Source of the DNA: CAXSBR01 sp964236495
GTDB taxonomy: Bacteria; Actinomycetota; Actinomycetes; Mycobacteriales; Jatrophihabitantaceae
Assembly: GCA_964236495.1 (NCBI GenBank)
Contig: CAXSBR010000001.1
Location: 124,001 to 188,000 of the forward strand
Direction: 5' to 3'
DNA: 64,000 nt
The notes under the pieces are model-generated. The model had not been told where the DNA came from. It worked only from the letters and a program-made list of their open reading frames with translations, and did not search any database. Every line of letters starts with the position of its first letter. Position 1 is the first letter of the stretch. A program made the translations under genes and the position numbers. Positions 10,611 through 18,994 of this stretch are shown here, piece by piece.

Positions 10611-11060
10611 TCAGAAGTAAGTGATCCGCACCGTTCGTGCGCGCAGGTGCACCGTAATGCGGAGCCGAGGCGCGGCGGGTGTTCTTTGCGCGGCCGGCGT
10701 CGACACCGTTTGATTGACCGAAGTTTCGTCCGCCAACGATCGGCCGTTCACCGAGACGTCGCCGAACCGCATCGACGTGTCGACCTGTACTGCAAGGGCG
10801 CGCAGCACCAACAGCCGGACCTCGCCTGCGCCGAGTTCGACTTTCGTGCTGCCGGCGTTTGGCCCCGACAGCCGGCGGAGGTCCAGGGTGCTCTGCCCGA
10901 GACCGTAGCGGCAGACGCTGCGCAGCTCACCGGCTGCGATTGGAGTCTAGGAGCGCCGGCCCACTCCGTCGTTCAAGCTCGTCGGAGATCCGGGCTGAGC
11001 CGGCCAAGCCGGCGGCAAGCGGGAGCAGCGCCAGGGGTGGCGGAGCGACGCGTCGTCTGA
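10611..11060 (-). pseudogene. Frameshifted remnant of a PspC/LiaF-like membrane protein
   Basis: The minus-strand frame ending at 10611 encodes a C-terminal domain with TLDLRRL, KVELGAGEVRLLV, RFGDVSVNGRSL and LRITVHLR. This is the repeating beta-strand pattern of the toast-rack domain at the end of PspC/LiaF-type actinobacterial membrane proteins. Upstream it meets a TAG near 10947. In a different frame, 10960-11050 encodes a hydrophobic helix (LALLPLAAGLAG) followed by DELERR, the expected preceding segment. A frameshift therefore separates the helix from the domain, and no PspC N-terminus is seen. Confident it is broken, less sure of the family. Confidence 0.45.
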
Positions 11061-11199
11061 GCCGTCAACCGCGAGACCTGCAAGCGACGCCAGCCTGCCC
11101 TTTCACAGCCAACCCGAAGCTTTGGAGCCGCATCGGAGCGGACACTGAGAGGACGCCCGGCGCGACGTGCCCCGGGCAAGCGACGCAGGGAGCAGCGCC

Positions 11200-11745
11200 A
11201 TGCCGCTCGGCAAAACATGGTTCGGACTGGCTGCGGCCGGATTGCTGACGGCGGGAGTAGCCGTTGCACCCGCGTCCGCTGCCACCGCGGCGCCGGTCAG
11301 CCGCATCTACTCAGCCGCGCAGAACACCTGCCTGGACGTCAGCACCACCGGCGGCTACTTCGTCTACGTCTACGGCAACCCCTGCACCGGTTCCGCCGCG
11401 CAGGCCTTCGCCTTCCACGCCGTCGCCGGCGCGCCGGCGGGCACCTACGAGATCACGAGTCGGTCGACCGGGCAGTGCCTGGCTCAGTACCGGTTCGGGG
11501 TGCGTCAGCAGTCATGCGCCGGTTCGGTGCCGCCGGACCCCACCAATGTGGAGTGGACCCTGCAGCGGGTCGGCACCAGCGGTTATCGATACAAATTCGT
11601 GGTGACTTCGACGCTGGGCACAGTCTCACCGCGATGTGTCGAGGTCGACCCGCAGGCCGGCGGGTACCCGGGACCGACGTTCAACCTGACGGCCTGCGCC
11701 ACCGGCGTTGCGGCCCAGGTACTCAGCCTGACCACTGCTCCCTGA
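11200..11745 (+). CDS. Secreted beta-trefoil-like (ricin B-type) protein
   Basis: 181 aa from the ATG at 11200, preceded by AGGGAG; a GTG at 11167 would only add a polar lead. A classic signal peptide (residues 1-30) ends APASAATAAP. The mature part has ricin-B-like features: AQNTCLDVS, a second TGQCLAQ about 50 residues later, and six Cys suited to disulfides. QxW repeats are not obvious, so the trefoil assignment is by pattern only. Such proteins usually bind glycans outside the cell. It stands alone and converges on chorismate mutase. Confidence 0.65.
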   Translation: MPLGKTWFGLAAAGLLTAGVAVAPASAATAAPVSRIYSAAQNTCLDVSTTGGYFVYVYGNPCTGSAAQAFAFHAVAGAPAGTYEITSRSTGQCLAQYRFGVRQQSCAGSVPPDPTNVEWTLQRVGTSGYRYKFVVTSTLGTVSPRCVEVDPQAGGYPGPTFNLTACATGVAAQVLSLTTAP

Positions 11746-11760
11746 GCCCGCTTCACGCGG

Positions 11761-12051
11761 TCAGCGGGAGCCTCGGCAGATGCGCAGGATAGCTTCGGCG
11801 AGCCCGGGGCCGTCGGTGCCGAGTTCGGCGCGGTAATGGTCGAGAACCACGCGTTCCCGGCTGAGCTCGAAGCGAGTGCCGCCTGAGCTGATCCGCGCCG
11901 CCTGGATCCGCTTGGACACCGCGGCGCGATCGGTGATGAGCGCGGCGATCCGGGCGTCGAGGTCGTCGATCTGCTGGCGTAGGCCGTCGATGTCGTTGGC
12001 AGGGGCTCCGGTGTCGTCGACGGCAGGAGCGTTTGTTGCGGTGGTGGTCAT
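11761..12051 (-). CDS. Chorismate mutase, AroQ class
   Basis: 96 aa from the ATG at 12051, with AAGGAAG 6 bases upstream; a longer start at 12102 is unlikely. After a 20-residue polar lead comes the single AroQ helical domain: LRQQIDDLDARIAALITDR, then VSKRI, SGGTRFELSRER and ILRICRGSR. This matches the small intracellular actinobacterial enzyme (Rv0948c type), which converts chorismate to prephenate and usually gains full activity by binding DAHP synthase. It precedes uvrD1 divergently, as in mycobacteria. Upstream lie a leader peptide with Phe/Tyr codons and a terminator, so attenuation by aromatic amino acids is likely. Confidence 0.9.
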   Translation of the reverse strand: MTTTATNAPAVDDTGAPANDIDGLRQQIDDLDARIAALITDRAAVSKRIQAARISSGGTRFELSRERVVLDHYRAELGTDGPGLAEAILRICRGSR

Positions 12052-12103
12052 GTCTTCCTTCTTCGGGTCTGCCCTGGCGTTCTCGCGACCGGGCGGACGC
12101 ACG

Positions 12104-12132
12104 AAAAAGCCCCGGCCGTGAAGGTCCGGGGC
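12104..12132 (-). terminator. Attenuator terminator upstream of chorismate mutase
   Basis: On the minus strand GCCCCGG and CCGGGGC form a perfect 7-bp stem (12132-12126 with 12115-12109) around a 10-base loop, followed immediately by TTTTT. It lies 22 bases after the stop of the leader peptide and about 52 bases before the gene's ATG, the standard geometry of a transcription attenuator. U-tracts like this are uncommon in such GC-rich DNA. Confidence 0.8.
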
Positions 12133-12153
12133 GCTGGCGGGTCTGAGGGCAGA

Positions 12154-12219
12154 TCAGACGACAACGACGGGGACCGCGCTGCGGTACCCATAAAAGAAGT
12201 CGTTGGTGAACTGATTCAC
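12154..12219 (-). promoter_or_regulatory. Leader peptide with Phe/Tyr codons for chorismate mutase attenuation
   Basis: A 21-codon minus-strand frame with a GTG start at 12219 and a TGA at 12156-12154. It reads MNQFTNDFFYGYR then a Val-rich end: three Phe (TTC, TTC, TTT) and two Tyr (TAT, TAC) codons in nine positions. Phe and Tyr are the end products downstream of chorismate mutase, so ribosome stalling when they are scarce would favour an antiterminator over the hairpin at 12104-12132. No strong Shine-Dalgarno precedes the GTG. A leaderless or weak start is possible. Confidence 0.75.
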
Positions 12220-12427
12220 GTCGCTCAGCCTGACACATCGTCGTCCCAACCGCAACGCCTGGCCATGCGCCTATCCGCGCGTCGGCTTCTCAATCGGAGC
12301 GCGCTGGCTTCCGGATGGATGGAAGACGTCACCGTGTGCGCAGCCGTGGAGGCGGAGCTGTCCGAGCGGCAAGCGGATCCTTGAGATGCCCGAACTGTCG
12401 TAGCCCGGCCGTACGCTGACGGGCGTC

Positions 12428-14992
12428 ATGAGCGCCGATCCCGCAGCTGCCGGAGCAGCAACAGCGCCGGGCAGCATCGCTGCGCGCATCAGCGCACAGC
12501 TGGCCGCGTCGCGGGCCAAATCAGTGGCGTCGCACAGCGTCGAGCAGGAGCGGCACACCGCCGTCCGGATGACCGCAGCGAGCCTGCTGGAGGGGCTGAA
12601 CCCGCAACAGCAAGCGGCCGTCGTCCACGCCGGATCGCCACTGCTCATCGTCGCCGGCGCCGGCTCGGGCAAGACCCGCGTGCTCACCCACCGCATCGGC
12701 TACCTGCTCGCCGAGCGCGCCGTCTCCCCCGGCGCGATCATGGCGATCACTTTCACCAACAAGGCTGCCGGTGAGATGCGCGAGCGGGTAGCTGCCCTGG
12801 TCGGGCCCCGGGCCCGGGCGATGTGGGTCTCGACGTTCCACTCCATGTGCGTGCGAATCCTGCGCGCCGAGCACGACAAGCTCGACCTTGCATCGTCGTT
12901 CTCCATCTATGACTCCGACGATTCCAAGCGCCTGATGACGCTGGTCGGTCGCGATCTCGACCTGGACTCCAAGCGTTATCCGGCGCGCGCGCTGCTCAGC
13001 CAGATCAGCAATCTGAAGAACGAGCTGGTCACGGTGCAGGCGTGGAACGAGCGCGCGAGCACTGCGCCGGAAAAGGTCCTTGCCGACGCCTACACGGGAT
13101 ATCAGCGGCGCCTCACCGAGGCGCACGCGCTGGACTTCGACGATCTGATCGCTCGCACGGTGCGGCTCCTACAGGATCACCCGGGCACGGCCGAGCATTA
13201 CCGCCGCCGGTTTCGGCACATACTCGTCGACGAGTATCAGGACACCAACCACGCCCAATACATGCTGGTGCGCGAGCTCACCGGCACAGTGAGCACAGCC
13301 GGTAGCAGCGCCGAGGACCCACCGACGCAGCCGACGGTGCCCACAGTGCCCACGGTGGAGCCGGGGGAGTTGTGCGTCGTCGGCGACGCCGATCAGTCCA
13401 TCTACGCCTTTCGCGGCGCCACCATCCGTAACATCCTCGAGTTCGAGCGGGACTACCCGCAGGCGCGCACGATCCTGCTGGAGCAGAACTACCGCTCCAC
13501 CCAGACGATCCTGTCCGCCGCCAACGCCGTCATCGCCCGCAACACCGAGCGCCGCGCCAAGAACCTGTGGTCCGATGCCGGTGCTGGCGAGCCGATCGCC
13601 GGCTACGTCGCGGACAACGAGCACGACGAAGCTGCCTGGGTTGCCCAACGCATCGACGAACTGTCCGACGCCGACGCAGCCAAACCCTCCGACGTCGCGG
13701 TGTTCTACCGCACCAACGCGATGTCACGGGTGTTCGAGGAAGTCTTCATTCGCGTCGGCCTGCCCTACAAGGTCGTAGGCGGGGTGCGGTTCTACGAGCG
13801 GCGCGAGGTCCGCGACATCCTGGCCTACCTGCGCGTGATCGCCAACCCCGACGACCTGGTCAGCCTGCGTCGCATCCTCAACACGCCGCGGCGTGGAATC
13901 GGTGAGCGAGCCGAGGCCTACTTGCAGGCCTTCGCCGAGCGCGAGCGCATCCCTTTTGCGCAGGCTCTCGACGTGGCCGATCAAATCCCGGGCATCGCCG
14001 CTCGGTCGGCGAACGCGATCCGCGGTTTTGCCGAGCTGCTCACCGAGCTACGCGGGGTCGCGGCAGGCCCGGATGCGGGCCCGGCCCAGATCGTCGAGGC
14101 GGTGTTGGACAAGACGGGGTATCTGGCGGAGCTGGAGGCCTCGCGCGACCCGCAGGACGAGGGCCGGGTCGACAACCTGGGCGAGCTGGTGGCGGTGGCC
14201 AGTGAGTTCGAGGAAGTTCGTGCGGGCGGTGAGTTGGCGGCCGGGCTGGACGAATTCCTCGAGCGGGTGTCCTTGGTTGCCGACGCCGACTCGGTGCCCG
14301 ACGCCGACGGTTCGGGAGGCGTCGTCACGCTGATGACGCTGCACACCGCGAAGGGCCTGGAGTTTCCGGTCGTGTTCCTCGCCGGGATGGAGGACGGCGT
14401 GTTCCCGCACTCGCGCTCCCTGGGCGAACCCGGGGAGATGGAGGAGGAGCGCAGGCTGGCCTATGTCGGTATCACCCGGGCCCGGCAGCGGCTGTATCTG
14501 TCTCGCTCGGTAAGCCGGTCGTCCTGGGGACCGCCGGTCTGGAACCCGCCGTCGCGGTTCTTGGACGAGATACCGGGCGAGTTGGTGACGTGGACGGGCG
14601 CAGTCGACGCCCGCCCGGGCGCACGGTACGGCGACGACGATTCTGACGGCTTCTCCGGCAGGGGATACCCCGGCAGTGGATACGCCGGCTCGGCCGCCGA
14701 CCGCTACTCCGATCACGGCTACCGGGCGCTGGCCGCTCAGTCGGGTCGCCACCAGTCGGCGCAGGAGCAGCTGGCCGCGTCGCGCCTGGCGGGCAGCGGC
14801 CTGCGCGGTGGGGCGGGGAACCGGGCGATTGTGGTACTGGACGTCGGCGAGCGCGTCACCCATGACAGCTGGGGGCTGGGCACGGTGACCGGCGTGCGCG
14901 GGATCGGGGAAAAGGCGCAGGCCGAGATCGATTTCGGCTCGGCGGGCAAGAAGTGGCTGGTATTGCGCTACGCCAAGATCACCAAGCTGTGA
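12428..14992 (+). CDS. pcrA: ATP-dependent DNA helicase UvrD1/PcrA
   Basis: 854 aa from the ATG at 12428. Superfamily 1 helicase: Q-motif LNPQQQAAV, Walker A GAGSGKT, motif Ia TFTNKAAGEM, motif II DEYQDTN, motif III GDADQSIYAFRGA, motif IV QNYRST, motif V TLHTAKGLEFPVVF and motif VI YVGITRA. The C-terminal tail holds the Tudor-like DSWGLGTV...IDFG element of actinobacterial UvrD1, which binds RNA polymerase or Ku in relatives. A Thr/Pro/Val-rich insert of about 20 residues lies just before motif III. The first 45 residues are Ala/Ser-rich, so the true start could be later. Role: 3'-5' unwinding in nucleotide excision and break repair. Confidence 0.95.
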   Translation: MSADPAAAGAATAPGSIAARISAQLAASRAKSVASHSVEQERHTAVRMTAASLLEGLNPQQQAAVVHAGSPLLIVAGAGSGKTRVLTHRIGYLLAERAVSPGAIMAITFTNKAAGEMRERVAALVGPRARAMWVSTFHSMCVRILRAEHDKLDLASSFSIYDSDDSKRLMTLVGRDLDLDSKRYPARALLSQISNLKNELVTVQAWNERASTAPEKVLADAYTGYQRRLTEAHALDFDDLIARTVRLLQDHPGTAEHYRRRFRHILVDEYQDTNHAQYMLVRELTGTVSTAGSSAEDPPTQPTVPTVPTVEPGELCVVGDADQSIYAFRGATIRNILEFERDYPQARTILLEQNYRSTQTILSAANAVIARNTERRAKNLWSDAGAGEPIAGYVADNEHDEAAWVAQRIDELSDADAAKPSDVAVFYRTNAMSRVFEEVFIRVGLPYKVVGGVRFYERREVRDILAYLRVIANPDDLVSLRRILNTPRRGIGERAEAYLQAFAERERIPFAQALDVADQIPGIAARSANAIRGFAELLTELRGVAAGPDAGPAQIVEAVLDKTGYLAELEASRDPQDEGRVDNLGELVAVASEFEEVRAGGELAAGLDEFLERVSLVADADSVPDADGSGGVVTLMTLHTAKGLEFPVVFLAGMEDGVFPHSRSLGEPGEMEEERRLAYVGITRARQRLYLSRSVSRSSWGPPVWNPPSRFLDEIPGELVTWTGAVDARPGARYGDDDSDGFSGRGYPGSGYAGSAADRYSDHGYRALAAQSGRHQSAQEQLAASRLAGSGLRGGAGNRAIVVLDVGERVTHDSWGLGTVTGVRGIGEKAQAEIDFGSAGKKWLVLRYAKITKL

Positions 14993-15131
14993 AGTCGGTG
15001 CACCCTGGGCCGCTTCGCGCGTCGGGACGTCGCTGGAACGCGCAACCTGACGACCGTCAGACGCGCCAAGCTCAGCGCTCGACGGGGCAACCGATTGGAC
15101 AAATCTAGAACACGCGTTCGATACTAGGCCG

Positions 15132-15500
15132 ATGGCACCGCGGGTGGTCGTTCTGCTCCTAGGCCAGCTCGCCGATCTGCACGCGTGGGGGCGCGACGGT
15201 CGCCAGCAGTGGTGGGCACTGGTGAGCTGGACGGTCTATGGCAACACGACCGACGGCAATGCCTACCGGCACCTGTCTGCCTGGGTTCCTGCGGTAGCGC
15301 TACGGCGGTCGGCCGATCCCAGTCAGGGCGCGCTGTACCGGGCGGTGGAACGGCTCGATCTCAACGGCGCGTCGTCCACCTGGCCCACGCCCGCCCGTAC
15401 CCAGGGCAGGATTTGGACGCACTACGGCGCCATCACTCGGCCCCCGGCACCGCCGCCGGACATCGCCAGCATTCCCAATGCGTCCGCGCCGGATGGATGA
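15132..15500 (+). CDS. Actinobacterial hypothetical protein
   Basis: 122 aa from the ATG at 15132. It begins with a hydrophobic VVVLLLGQLADLH, has two Trp-rich patches (QQWWALVSWTVYG and SAWVPA), and ends in a Pro-rich tail after GRIWTHYGAI. I do not recognise a named domain. The composition and codon use look genuine, and the WALVSW...SAWVPA pattern seems familiar from actinobacterial hypotheticals. It follows pcrA in the same direction at about 140 bases. Confidence 0.6.
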   Translation: MAPRVVVLLLGQLADLHAWGRDGRQQWWALVSWTVYGNTTDGNAYRHLSAWVPAVALRRSADPSQGALYRAVERLDLNGASSTWPTPARTQGRIWTHYGAITRPPAPPPDIASIPNASAPDG

Positions 15501-15678
15501 CAGGAAGTTGGCACTTCTCGACGCCCTCTCGCCCGACGATCCGGTGGCGCAGATGCTGGCCGGCGCCCGAAAGCAGGACGTTGCTGTTCAGCCGACGACG
15601 GTGGGATCGGGCACCAGCGTGCTCAGCAGCCATTGGAACAGCTGCCAGCCCGTCGTCTCTCCGCCCAGGCCGTCGTAG
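15493..15678 (+). CDS. Possible small protein overlapping the aldolase gene
   Basis: 61 aa from an ATG at 15493 that overlaps the stop of the preceding hypothetical gene. The first half (MDDRKLALLDALSPDDPV) looks like real protein. The second half runs antisense through the last 90 bases of the class II aldolase and is Ser/Pro-rich, so it may be spurious. It could be a genuine short protein that lost its own stop, or chance. Confidence 0.3.
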   Translation: MDDRKLALLDALSPDDPVAQMLAGARKQDVAVQPTTVGSGTSVLSSHWNSCQPVVSPPRPS

Positions 15679-16385
15679 GCATATCGAGCGGCCTCGTCGT
15701 CGATCGGCCGGGCATCGGGAACCTTCACGTGCACCTCGGCCGCGCGTTCCATCTGCAGGAAGAACCCGACGGCGGAATCGACCGACGCACCGACGGTGAG
15801 CAGTCCGTGGTTGCGCAGGATCACCGCCTTGCCACCGCCCATGGTTGCAGCGATGCGTTTACCACCCTCGGTGGAACCGATGTCGACCGCGCCGTCGTCG
15901 AACAGGGCGTGATCGTCGTAGAAGGTGCACGACTCCTGCGAGATGGGCTGCAGCAGGCGGCCTTGCGCGGCGAACGGCGTGCCGTACGGGGTGTGGGTGT
16001 GGGCGGCGCTGACGATGTCGGGCCGCGCCTCGTGCACCGGGTGGTGGATGAAGTACGCGGCGGGGTTGATCCAGCCTCGTCCTTCCACCACCCGACCGTC
16101 CGGCGCGACCAGCACCAGATCGTCGACGGTGACGGAGTTGAACGGAACTCCGTTGCGGGCGAGCCAGAAATGGTCCAGTCGCTCAGGATCACGTGCGGTG
16201 ATGTGCCCGTCGCCCAGCGAGCCGTAGTGCAGTCCACCGAACACCCGGTACGCCAACGCTGTACGACGTTTACGATGCTCCCGCGACTCCTGCAGATCGC
16301 CGAACACCGGCTCGCCGACGTTCGGATCGAGATCAGCGTAGGCGGTGTAGCCGGCAGCGCCCGGCACCGTCCCGGATGCAGTCAT
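15588..16385 (-). CDS. Class II aldolase/adducin family protein
   Basis: 265 aa from the ATG at 16385. Zinc ligands are seen in AHTHTPYG near residue 130 and LRNHGLL near residue 195, with the expected Glu in ISQESC. The fold matches the L-fuculose-phosphate aldolase/adducin-head superfamily, in the branch often annotated as class II aldolase-like. Members cleave sugar phosphates or decarboxylate or epimerise small acids, so the substrate cannot be read from sequence. The gene stands alone between a small plus-strand gene and a gene-poor stretch. Confidence 0.85.
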   Translation of the reverse strand: MTASGTVPGAAGYTAYADLDPNVGEPVFGDLQESREHRKRRTALAYRVFGGLHYGSLGDGHITARDPERLDHFWLARNGVPFNSVTVDDLVLVAPDGRVVEGRGWINPAAYFIHHPVHEARPDIVSAAHTHTPYGTPFAAQGRLLQPISQESCTFYDDHALFDDGAVDIGSTEGGKRIAATMGGGKAVILRNHGLLTVGASVDSAVGFFLQMERAAEVHVKVPDARPIDDEAARYAYDGLGGETTGWQLFQWLLSTLVPDPTVVG

Positions 16386-17013
16386 ACCGGCTATTGTCCA
16401 CCCCTGCGTGGCCCGTCCTGGCCGACGTAAAGCGTCACAACATCAATTAGACGCTCTCACACCCGGTGCTGTTGCCGCGGAACCAGAACTTACTGCCATC
16501 GCCGCGGCGCAGGCCGCCGCCCGCGTCCGTGCCGCCGACCCTGCCGACTTCCTGATCCTCATCATCGGCATGGCCTCGCCATGGCCACCGGCCAGCAGCG
16601 TCTACGACGCCACGACCGACGAACCCGCAGCCGACCACGAGCGCCGCAGTCCAGCAGCCGCGCCCACGCGGCGCCGGCCGGGGTGAGTGCGGTGAGCAGG
16701 TGGGGTGCTCAGCGCAGCGCCCACCTGGATCGACACCATCGCCGCCACCGCTATCGACGGCGCAGGCACCTTCACCGGCGCGATCCAGGCGAAGCTGCCA
16801 CTTAGTGCTGTCGGCGGCAGCGGACAGTTTGTCGGCGCGATCTCAACGGGCACCGTTTCTGGAGGAGGTGAGGCAGGCCGGCCGCGGCACAGCCGGCAGA
16901 GACGGCAATGAAGGCACGGCGAGTGGACTGCACCTTCTCGTTGTCCGCGACGACCTGTGCTTGGGCGTCGATCACTACGTCCGACCGTGGATGGGGTGAT
17001 GGGCTGTCTTGCG
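16386..17013. other. 628-base stretch without a confident gene
   Basis: No complete gene is supported. A GTG-started plus frame (16705-16911) encodes two tandem motifs of the type G-x-G-x-F-x-G-A-I (DGAGTFTGAI and GGSGQFVGAI) and then turns Arg-rich. Such repeats occur in phage tail-fibre-like and other surface proteins, so it may be a fragment. A plus frame at 16408-16686 is Ala/Pro/Arg-rich with no ribosome site. The stretch may be a decayed insertion between the aldolase and the TetR gene. Confidence 0.3.
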
Positions 17014-17736
17014 TTACAGGCGGCTGTCGGCCCCGACGATCCGGTGCAGCCAGTGCCGCAGTAGAGCCGACTCCGGAGGGTCCAAAGCGTCGGCGTCGGC
17101 GTCGGCGTCGGATAGCGACAGTTGCGAGTGCAGGCGTAGTGCAGCTGCTCTCAGGGGCTCCGCGGGCTGGGGTGGGTCGGCATTTCGCAGCAATGAACCG
17201 AACACGGCGTCGCGCATCCGCTGGGACAGCGTGCTGTCGTTGAACAGGTCCGGCTGTGCCATCTGGTTGAGCGCGACTCCGACGTTGGCCGACAGAATGA
17301 GCTGGGCGGCGACTCGAGGCTCGGTTTCGAGCCGGCCGGCCGCGGCGCAACGGGTCAGCGTTGCCACCAGCAGGTCGTAGATCCGCTCACGGGCAAACGA
17401 TTGCGACCACGGTCGGGGCACGAACATCAACTGATACAGCGCTGGGTTCTCGGCCGCGAACTGCATGTGCTCAGCCCAACCCGACTTCAGGTCCGCGACG
17501 GGATCCGCTGTCTGCGTCTGTGCGGCCTTCAGCGCGGCGTAGCGCTGCAGGCCGTGATCAGCTAGTGCGTCGAGCAAACCCCGCTTGTCACCGAACAGGC
17601 GGTACAGCACCGGCTGGGTCACGCCGACGGCTTCGCATACGGCTCGGGTCGCGATGTCGCCGTCGGGCGAATTGACCAGCTGCCGCTCGGCGGCGGTGAT
17701 CATCGCCGCGCGCAGATCGTTCGTTGGCACGGTCAC
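17014..17736 (-). CDS. TetR/AcrR family transcriptional regulator
   Basis: 240 aa from a GTG at 17736 (MTVPTNDLRAAM). The frame stays open far upstream, but that is the shadow of the SDR gene. The N-terminal HTH reads IATRAVCEAVGVTQPVLYRLFGDKRGLL. The C-terminal ligand domain ends in an unusual run of alternating Ser/Asp/Ala (SLSDADADADALDPPE). It diverges from the SDR at 17836 with 99 bases between, and an imperfect 33-bp dyad lies in that gap. It most likely represses itself and the SDR in response to a small ligand. Confidence 0.88.
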   Translation of the reverse strand: MTVPTNDLRAAMITAAERQLVNSPDGDIATRAVCEAVGVTQPVLYRLFGDKRGLLDALADHGLQRYAALKAAQTQTADPVADLKSGWAEHMQFAAENPALYQLMFVPRPWSQSFARERIYDLLVATLTRCAAAGRLETEPRVAAQLILSANVGVALNQMAQPDLFNDSTLSQRMRDAVFGSLLRNADPPQPAEPLRAAALRLHSQLSLSDADADADALDPPESALLRHWLHRIVGADSRL

Positions 17737-17785
17737 AAGTCGACGATACGCCGGGTCGGTATCACCGGTACGCAGCAGGTGTACA

Positions 17786-17818
17786 GTTGCGATAGCGTCG
17801 ATACGAGGCGTTCGTAAC
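17786..17818. promoter_or_regulatory. Candidate TetR operator
   Basis: An imperfect dyad centred on the T at 17802: the core TCG-ATA-CGA is symmetric, and the outer arms GTTGCGA and TCGTAAC match at six of seven positions (the fourth pair breaks). About 11 of 16 base pairs are symmetric. It lies in the TetR/SDR divergent gap, 18 bases before the SDR start, where bound repressor would block the SDR promoter. Confidence 0.45.
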
Positions 17819-17835
17819 AGTGAAAGGATTGTCGT

Positions 17836-18579
17836 ATGACGGAGTCGGACAAGCAGCGGGTAGCCGTGGTCACCGGTGGCTCCCGCGGGATCGGTCGGTC
17901 GATAGCCACGACGCTGGCCGCCCAAGGCGTGGCCGTGGTGGTTGGGTTCGCCGGGAACTCCGCCGCGGCCGCCGCGGTGGTAGCTGAGATCACCGCCGCC
18001 GGCGGTACGGCGGTCGCGGCGCAGGCCGATGTCGCCGACGAGGTCGCCGTCGGCGCGATGTTCGACACAGCGCAAGCCGAGTTCGGTGGCGTGGACATCG
18101 TCGTGAACTCTGCCGGGCGGATGACACTGTCGACTATCGCCGACCTGAACCTCGACGAGCTGGATGCCATGCATCGCACCAACATTCGCGGCACGTTCGT
18201 GGTGGCGCGCGAAGCGGCTCGCCGAGTCCGAGACGGTGGCGCGATCGTGATGCTGTCGACGTCGGTAGTGGGCCTGCAGTTTCCGACCTACGGCGGATAC
18301 GCGGCCAGCAAGGGCGCGGTCGAGGCCGTGACGCTCGTGCTGGCCCGCGAGCTTCGCGGACGCGATGTCACCGTCAACACTGTGGCCCCCGGGCCGACCG
18401 CGACCGAACTGTTCCTCGACGGCAAAGACGATGCCACCATCGACCATCTTGCCAAGCAGCCTCCGTTGGAACGCCTGGGTACCCCGTCCGACATCGCCGG
18501 CGTCGTCGCCTTCCTCACCAGCTCTGCCGGGCACTGGGTCAACGGCCAAGTCATTCGCGCCAACGGCGGCATGATCTGA
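17836..18579 (+). CDS. SDR family oxidoreductase (3-oxoacyl-ACP reductase-like)
   Basis: 247 aa from the ATG at 17836, with AAAGGA upstream. Classical SDR: TGGSRGIG near residue 13, NSAG near 94, catalytic Ser in MLSTS, YGGYAASKGA with the Tyr/Lys pair, and PGPTATELF. FabG-like length and motifs, but the isolated position beside a TetR regulator points to a specific inducible NADPH-dependent reduction rather than fatty acid synthesis. The tautomerase that follows could be co-regulated. Confidence 0.88.
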   Translation: MTESDKQRVAVVTGGSRGIGRSIATTLAAQGVAVVVGFAGNSAAAAAVVAEITAAGGTAVAAQADVADEVAVGAMFDTAQAEFGGVDIVVNSAGRMTLSTIADLNLDELDAMHRTNIRGTFVVAREAARRVRDGGAIVMLSTSVVGLQFPTYGGYAASKGAVEAVTLVLARELRGRDVTVNTVAPGPTATELFLDGKDDATIDHLAKQPPLERLGTPSDIAGVVAFLTSSAGHWVNGQVIRANGGMI

Positions 18580-18787
18580 TGCCCGACCGTCCGCAGTGTG
18601 ACCCGCACAGAACACGTCGCCGGTAGCTGTATGCCACCAATGTCGCCGGCGAGGACGGCACACCCGTCGCCAGCGGCATCGAGGCCCAGGTACACCACCG
18701 CGTCGGCATTGAGGACGGCCCCCGTCCTCGACTGCCCTCTGACCTGTAATCACAGGAATCAACCCACCACAGGAAGCAGACATCACC

Positions 18788-18994
18788 ATGCCTTTCGCCA
18801 ACCTCAAGGTCCCTGCCGACACCCTCAAGCCCGAGTCGAAGAAGACCCTCATCGACGCCGTCACCGAGGCCTACGTCAGCGTCTACGGAGAACAGGCGCG
18901 CGCCAATGTGCTCGTTCTCGTCGACGAAGTCCCCGACGGCGGGTGGGGCCTGGGCGGAAACATCCTCACCGCAGACATGCTCGGGAAAAGCTGA
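18788..18994 (+). CDS. 4-oxalocrotonate tautomerase family protein
   Basis: 68 aa from the ATG at 18788 with AGGAAG upstream. The start places Pro immediately after Met (MPFANLKVPADTL), the catalytic N-terminal proline of the tautomerase superfamily. A beta-alpha-beta pattern follows, ending WGLGGNILTADML. Members isomerise keto-enol substrates or dehalogenate. It lies about 210 bases after the SDR. In that gap a short frame (about 18631-18750) reads like a piece of protein (NVAGEDGTPVASGIEAQVHH) but has no start. Confidence 0.8.
   Translation: MPFANLKVPADTLKPESKKTLIDAVTEAYVSVYGEQARANVLVLVDEVPDGGWGLGGNILTADMLGKS

Noticed and set aside
17737..18864. Upstream extension of the TetR frame to 616 aa
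   Set aside because: It is antisense to the SDR gene; the TetR family start at 17736 fits length and HTH position.
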